NCBI GenBank assembly: GCA_948144175.1
Contig: CANXME010002590.1
Location: 1,266,501-1,330,500, forward strand
DNA from: Closterium sp. NIES-65
Lineage: Eukaryota > Streptophyta > Zygnematophyceae > Desmidiales > Closteriaceae
Reading direction: 5' to 3'
DNA: 64,000 bases
The translations under genes and the position numbers were made by a program. Positions within the stretch are counted from its first letter, which is position 1. Every line of letters begins with the position of its first letter. Under the pieces are notes generated by a model. The model had not been told where the DNA came from, did no database searches, and was given only the letters and a program-made list of their open reading frames with translations. Below are positions 62,198 to 64,000 of the stretch, piece by piece.

Positions 62198-63423
62198 TTA
62201 AGCGTTCGTCAGGCGGCCAAAGCAGCGCTGGGGGGGGTGGGCACCCCCACACTGCTCACCCGCGCGGTCGCCGGTGCGAAGGACGTAGGTGCACTGACCA
62301 AAACCCCCACCACACTGACGCTGCGCGTACCAATCACGGAGCTGCTGAGGGGGGGGGATGTCCCGAGAACGCTGCTGCTGCTGCTGCTGCTGGCGCTGAC
62401 CACCACCGGAGCCGCTTCGCGACGAAGCGTCACCCCGACCAGCTCCACCTCCTCCACCACCGCCTCCTCCACCTCCGCCACCACCGCCGCCTCCGCTCCC
62501 ACCGCTACCGCCTCCGCCTCCACTGCTGCCACCGACACCTCCACCCCCGCCACCACTCCCACCGCCACCCCCACTCAATCCGCCGCCTCCACCGCCACCT
62601 CCACCACCCCCGCTAGCTCCACCTGCGCCCTTGCCCCCCTTGCCCTTGCCAGAGCGGCGTCTCCCGCTAGGGGCAGACGCCGCACCGACCGACTCAAGAC
62701 CAACGAGGTCGGCCGCAGCGGCAGAGGCGACAGAGGGCAAAAGGGGGGAAGGGGAACACCCCTCAAAGATGGGGGTGCGAGGGTCACCACGAGAGGCTCC
62801 TACAGCGACTATGCTCTTCTCCGCTGCTAGGAGGGCCTTCTCTAGGAGGTCAACAGTGAGAGTGGTGGGACAGACTGAGAGGAAGTGGTCCCTGACTACA
62901 CGAAGGGAGTCAGGGAGCCGGGTGACTACGTAATAGAGAGTGATGTACATGGGGGGGGGGGGTTCTTGGCGCAGAACTCAGCAGGAAGCGCAGCGCGGTA
63001 GCGAGTGTCACTAGTGCGGAGGTGCGTAATGAGGTCAGCGACTGTGGGAAAGGCAGCAAGGTCAGGGAAGAGGTACGGTAGCATGAGGCGGCTCAGTGCA
63101 GCAGTGGCAGGGGAAGAGTAGCACGCAACTACACCGTCGTACAAGGTCTGAGCACTCTTGTATTGACTAAAGTGCGCGCGCTCAGTGGTAGGCAGGTGGC
63201 GACGCACAGCAAGATGTGCAGCAGCATCGCGCGTGGCCCACTGGGAGCGAATAGTGGCGTCAGCGTCAGCAGCAGGGGCGGGAGAGGCGCCAGAGGTGAG
63301 GTCAAAGAGGGAGAGACCGTCTGCCCTATCACACTGTAGGAAAAGCTGCAGGTCATCTATCCATACCTCTAAGTCAATGGCCCGACCCTCAACGTCAAAA
63401 GCGAGAACACTGGGGGTAGCCAT
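62198..63423 (-). pseudogene. gag: Element L Gag, frameshifted in a C run
   Basis: ATG 63421-63423, MATPSVLAFDVEGRAIDLEV, then capsid as in A (RAHFSQYKSAQTLYDGVV, RLMLPYLFPDLAAFP, RTSDTRYRAALPAEF). A run of 12 C (minus strand, about 62951-62962) puts MYITLYYVVTRLP out of frame. Poly-Gly, poly-Gln and the knuckle C-x13-C-x3-H-x4-C (CTYVLRTGDRAGEQC and HPPQRC) follow, then a TAA replaces Trp after GRLTNA. The same C run is 14 in C, where the frame is kept. Confidence 0.88.
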
Positions 63424-64000
63424 GACAGCAGTAGACTAGCAGTACCATTTGTAGGACAAGGGCAGTGCAGTGACAGAAGCGCTGCTCTCACCAGACAGGG
63501 CGGTTCGGGCAGCTCAGCGGCACAGCAACACGGCAACACGGCGGCTCGGGCGACTCGGACGGCTCAGCTGCAACTGCGGCTCTGCGGCACCAGCGGCTCG
63601 GCTCCTCAGCGGCTCGGGCGGCTCGGGCGGCTCGGGCGACTCGGGCGGGTCGGGCGGGTCGGGCAGCTCGGGCGGCTCGGGCGGCTCGGGCGGCTCGTGC
63701 GGCTCGGGCGGCTCGGGCGGCTCGGGCTGCGTAGCGGTGCAGGCGGCTCGGTGGTGTAGGGCGGCAAGGCCGCTGGTAGGTGGCGGGGCCGCAGTGAGAG
63801 GGGCGGCGGGGCCGCAGCGAAGGGCGGCGGGGCCGCAGTGAGAGGGGCGGCAGGGCCGGAAGGTAGGCGGCGGGGCCGTAGCGAGAGGGGCGGCGGGGCC
63901 GTAACGAGAGGGGTGGCAGGGCCGCAGTGAAGGGCGGCGGGGCCGCAAGGGAGTCGGCGGGGCCGCAGCGAGAGAGGCGGCGGGGCCGCAGTGAAGGGCG
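63424..64000 (-). repeat. Element L leader arrays (continues past the window)
   Basis: cggctcggg units (63600-63730) like those in A's leader, then a 26-28-bp array (gcggcggggccgcagtgagaggg) from about 63775 to the end. No gene is present. Confidence 0.8.

Larger units (their letters stand above)
57392..64000 (-). mobile_element. Copia element L, 3' LTR missing, runs off the window
   Basis: Closest relative of A in this window (long shared protein strings in all domains). It starts inside the 3' untranslated region (agctcagggtggatcac, compare 7783), so its 3' LTR was lost at the junction with K. Gag starts at 63423 and the leader array continues to the end of the window; the 5' LTR should lie beyond 64000. 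Several small deletions disable it. Confidence 0.88.

Overview
The window reads as a gene-poor, GC-rich nuclear segment of a eukaryote of the green lineage. The evidence is Ty1/Copia-type LTR retrotransposons with initiator-Met-tRNA-type primer sites, a host gene split by GT..AG introns, 5-bp target duplications, and many premature stops that are single CAG-to-TAG changes, as expected after decay in CHG-methylated DNA. A streptophyte alga (for example a zygnematophyte) is my best guess. It is an inference; no ribosomal or organellar marker is present.

Layout. (1) 1-2798: 3' half of an unrecognised spliced host gene on the + strand, with several exons tandemly duplicated. (2) 2799-5370: a (CA)n microsatellite, then a one-exon gene (3647-4783, -) for a 378-aa putative secreted protein. 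(3) 5371-16433: a Penelope-like element (-) with ORF1 (483 codons with stop), a reverse-transcriptase ORF2, terminal direct repeats and a candidate hammerhead ribozyme. Its RT core is replaced by a GC-rich minisatellite, and its ORF1 is split by Copia element A (7582-15109, 134-bp identical LTRs, TSD GCAGC). (4) 16533-28430: a second copy of region 2138-6335, split by Copia element B (16796-24430, 150-bp identical LTRs, TSD CCCAC). Copy 1 holds the empty target site. (5) 28430-64000: a nest of Copia elements. C (+) is degenerate. E (-, about 35009-49776) is a host element invaded by non-autonomous G (37388-39252), gag-deleted D (39884-45475), non-autonomous F (47395-48670) and truncated I (49777-53583). 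J (+, a different Copia lineage), K (-) and L (-, running off the right edge) follow.

How the parts relate. The Copia elements share one gene order: Gag, an unusual zinc knuckle, protease, integrase, a repetitive Gly/Ala/Pro or Q-rich linker, RT, then RNase H. They share a conserved LTR core and GC-rich arrays in the leader. Only A and B look close to intact; A has a one-base gag/pol frameshift and B a single TAG between gag and pol. D, F and G have LTRs about 3% diverged, so they form an older wave. The least expected items are the hammerhead motif beside a TATA box in the Penelope-like element, an integrase core captured in frame inside the Gag of E, the recently duplicated secreted-protein gene, and a GC-rich array that sits both in Copia leaders and inside the Penelope-like RT and appears to have acted as a recombination site.
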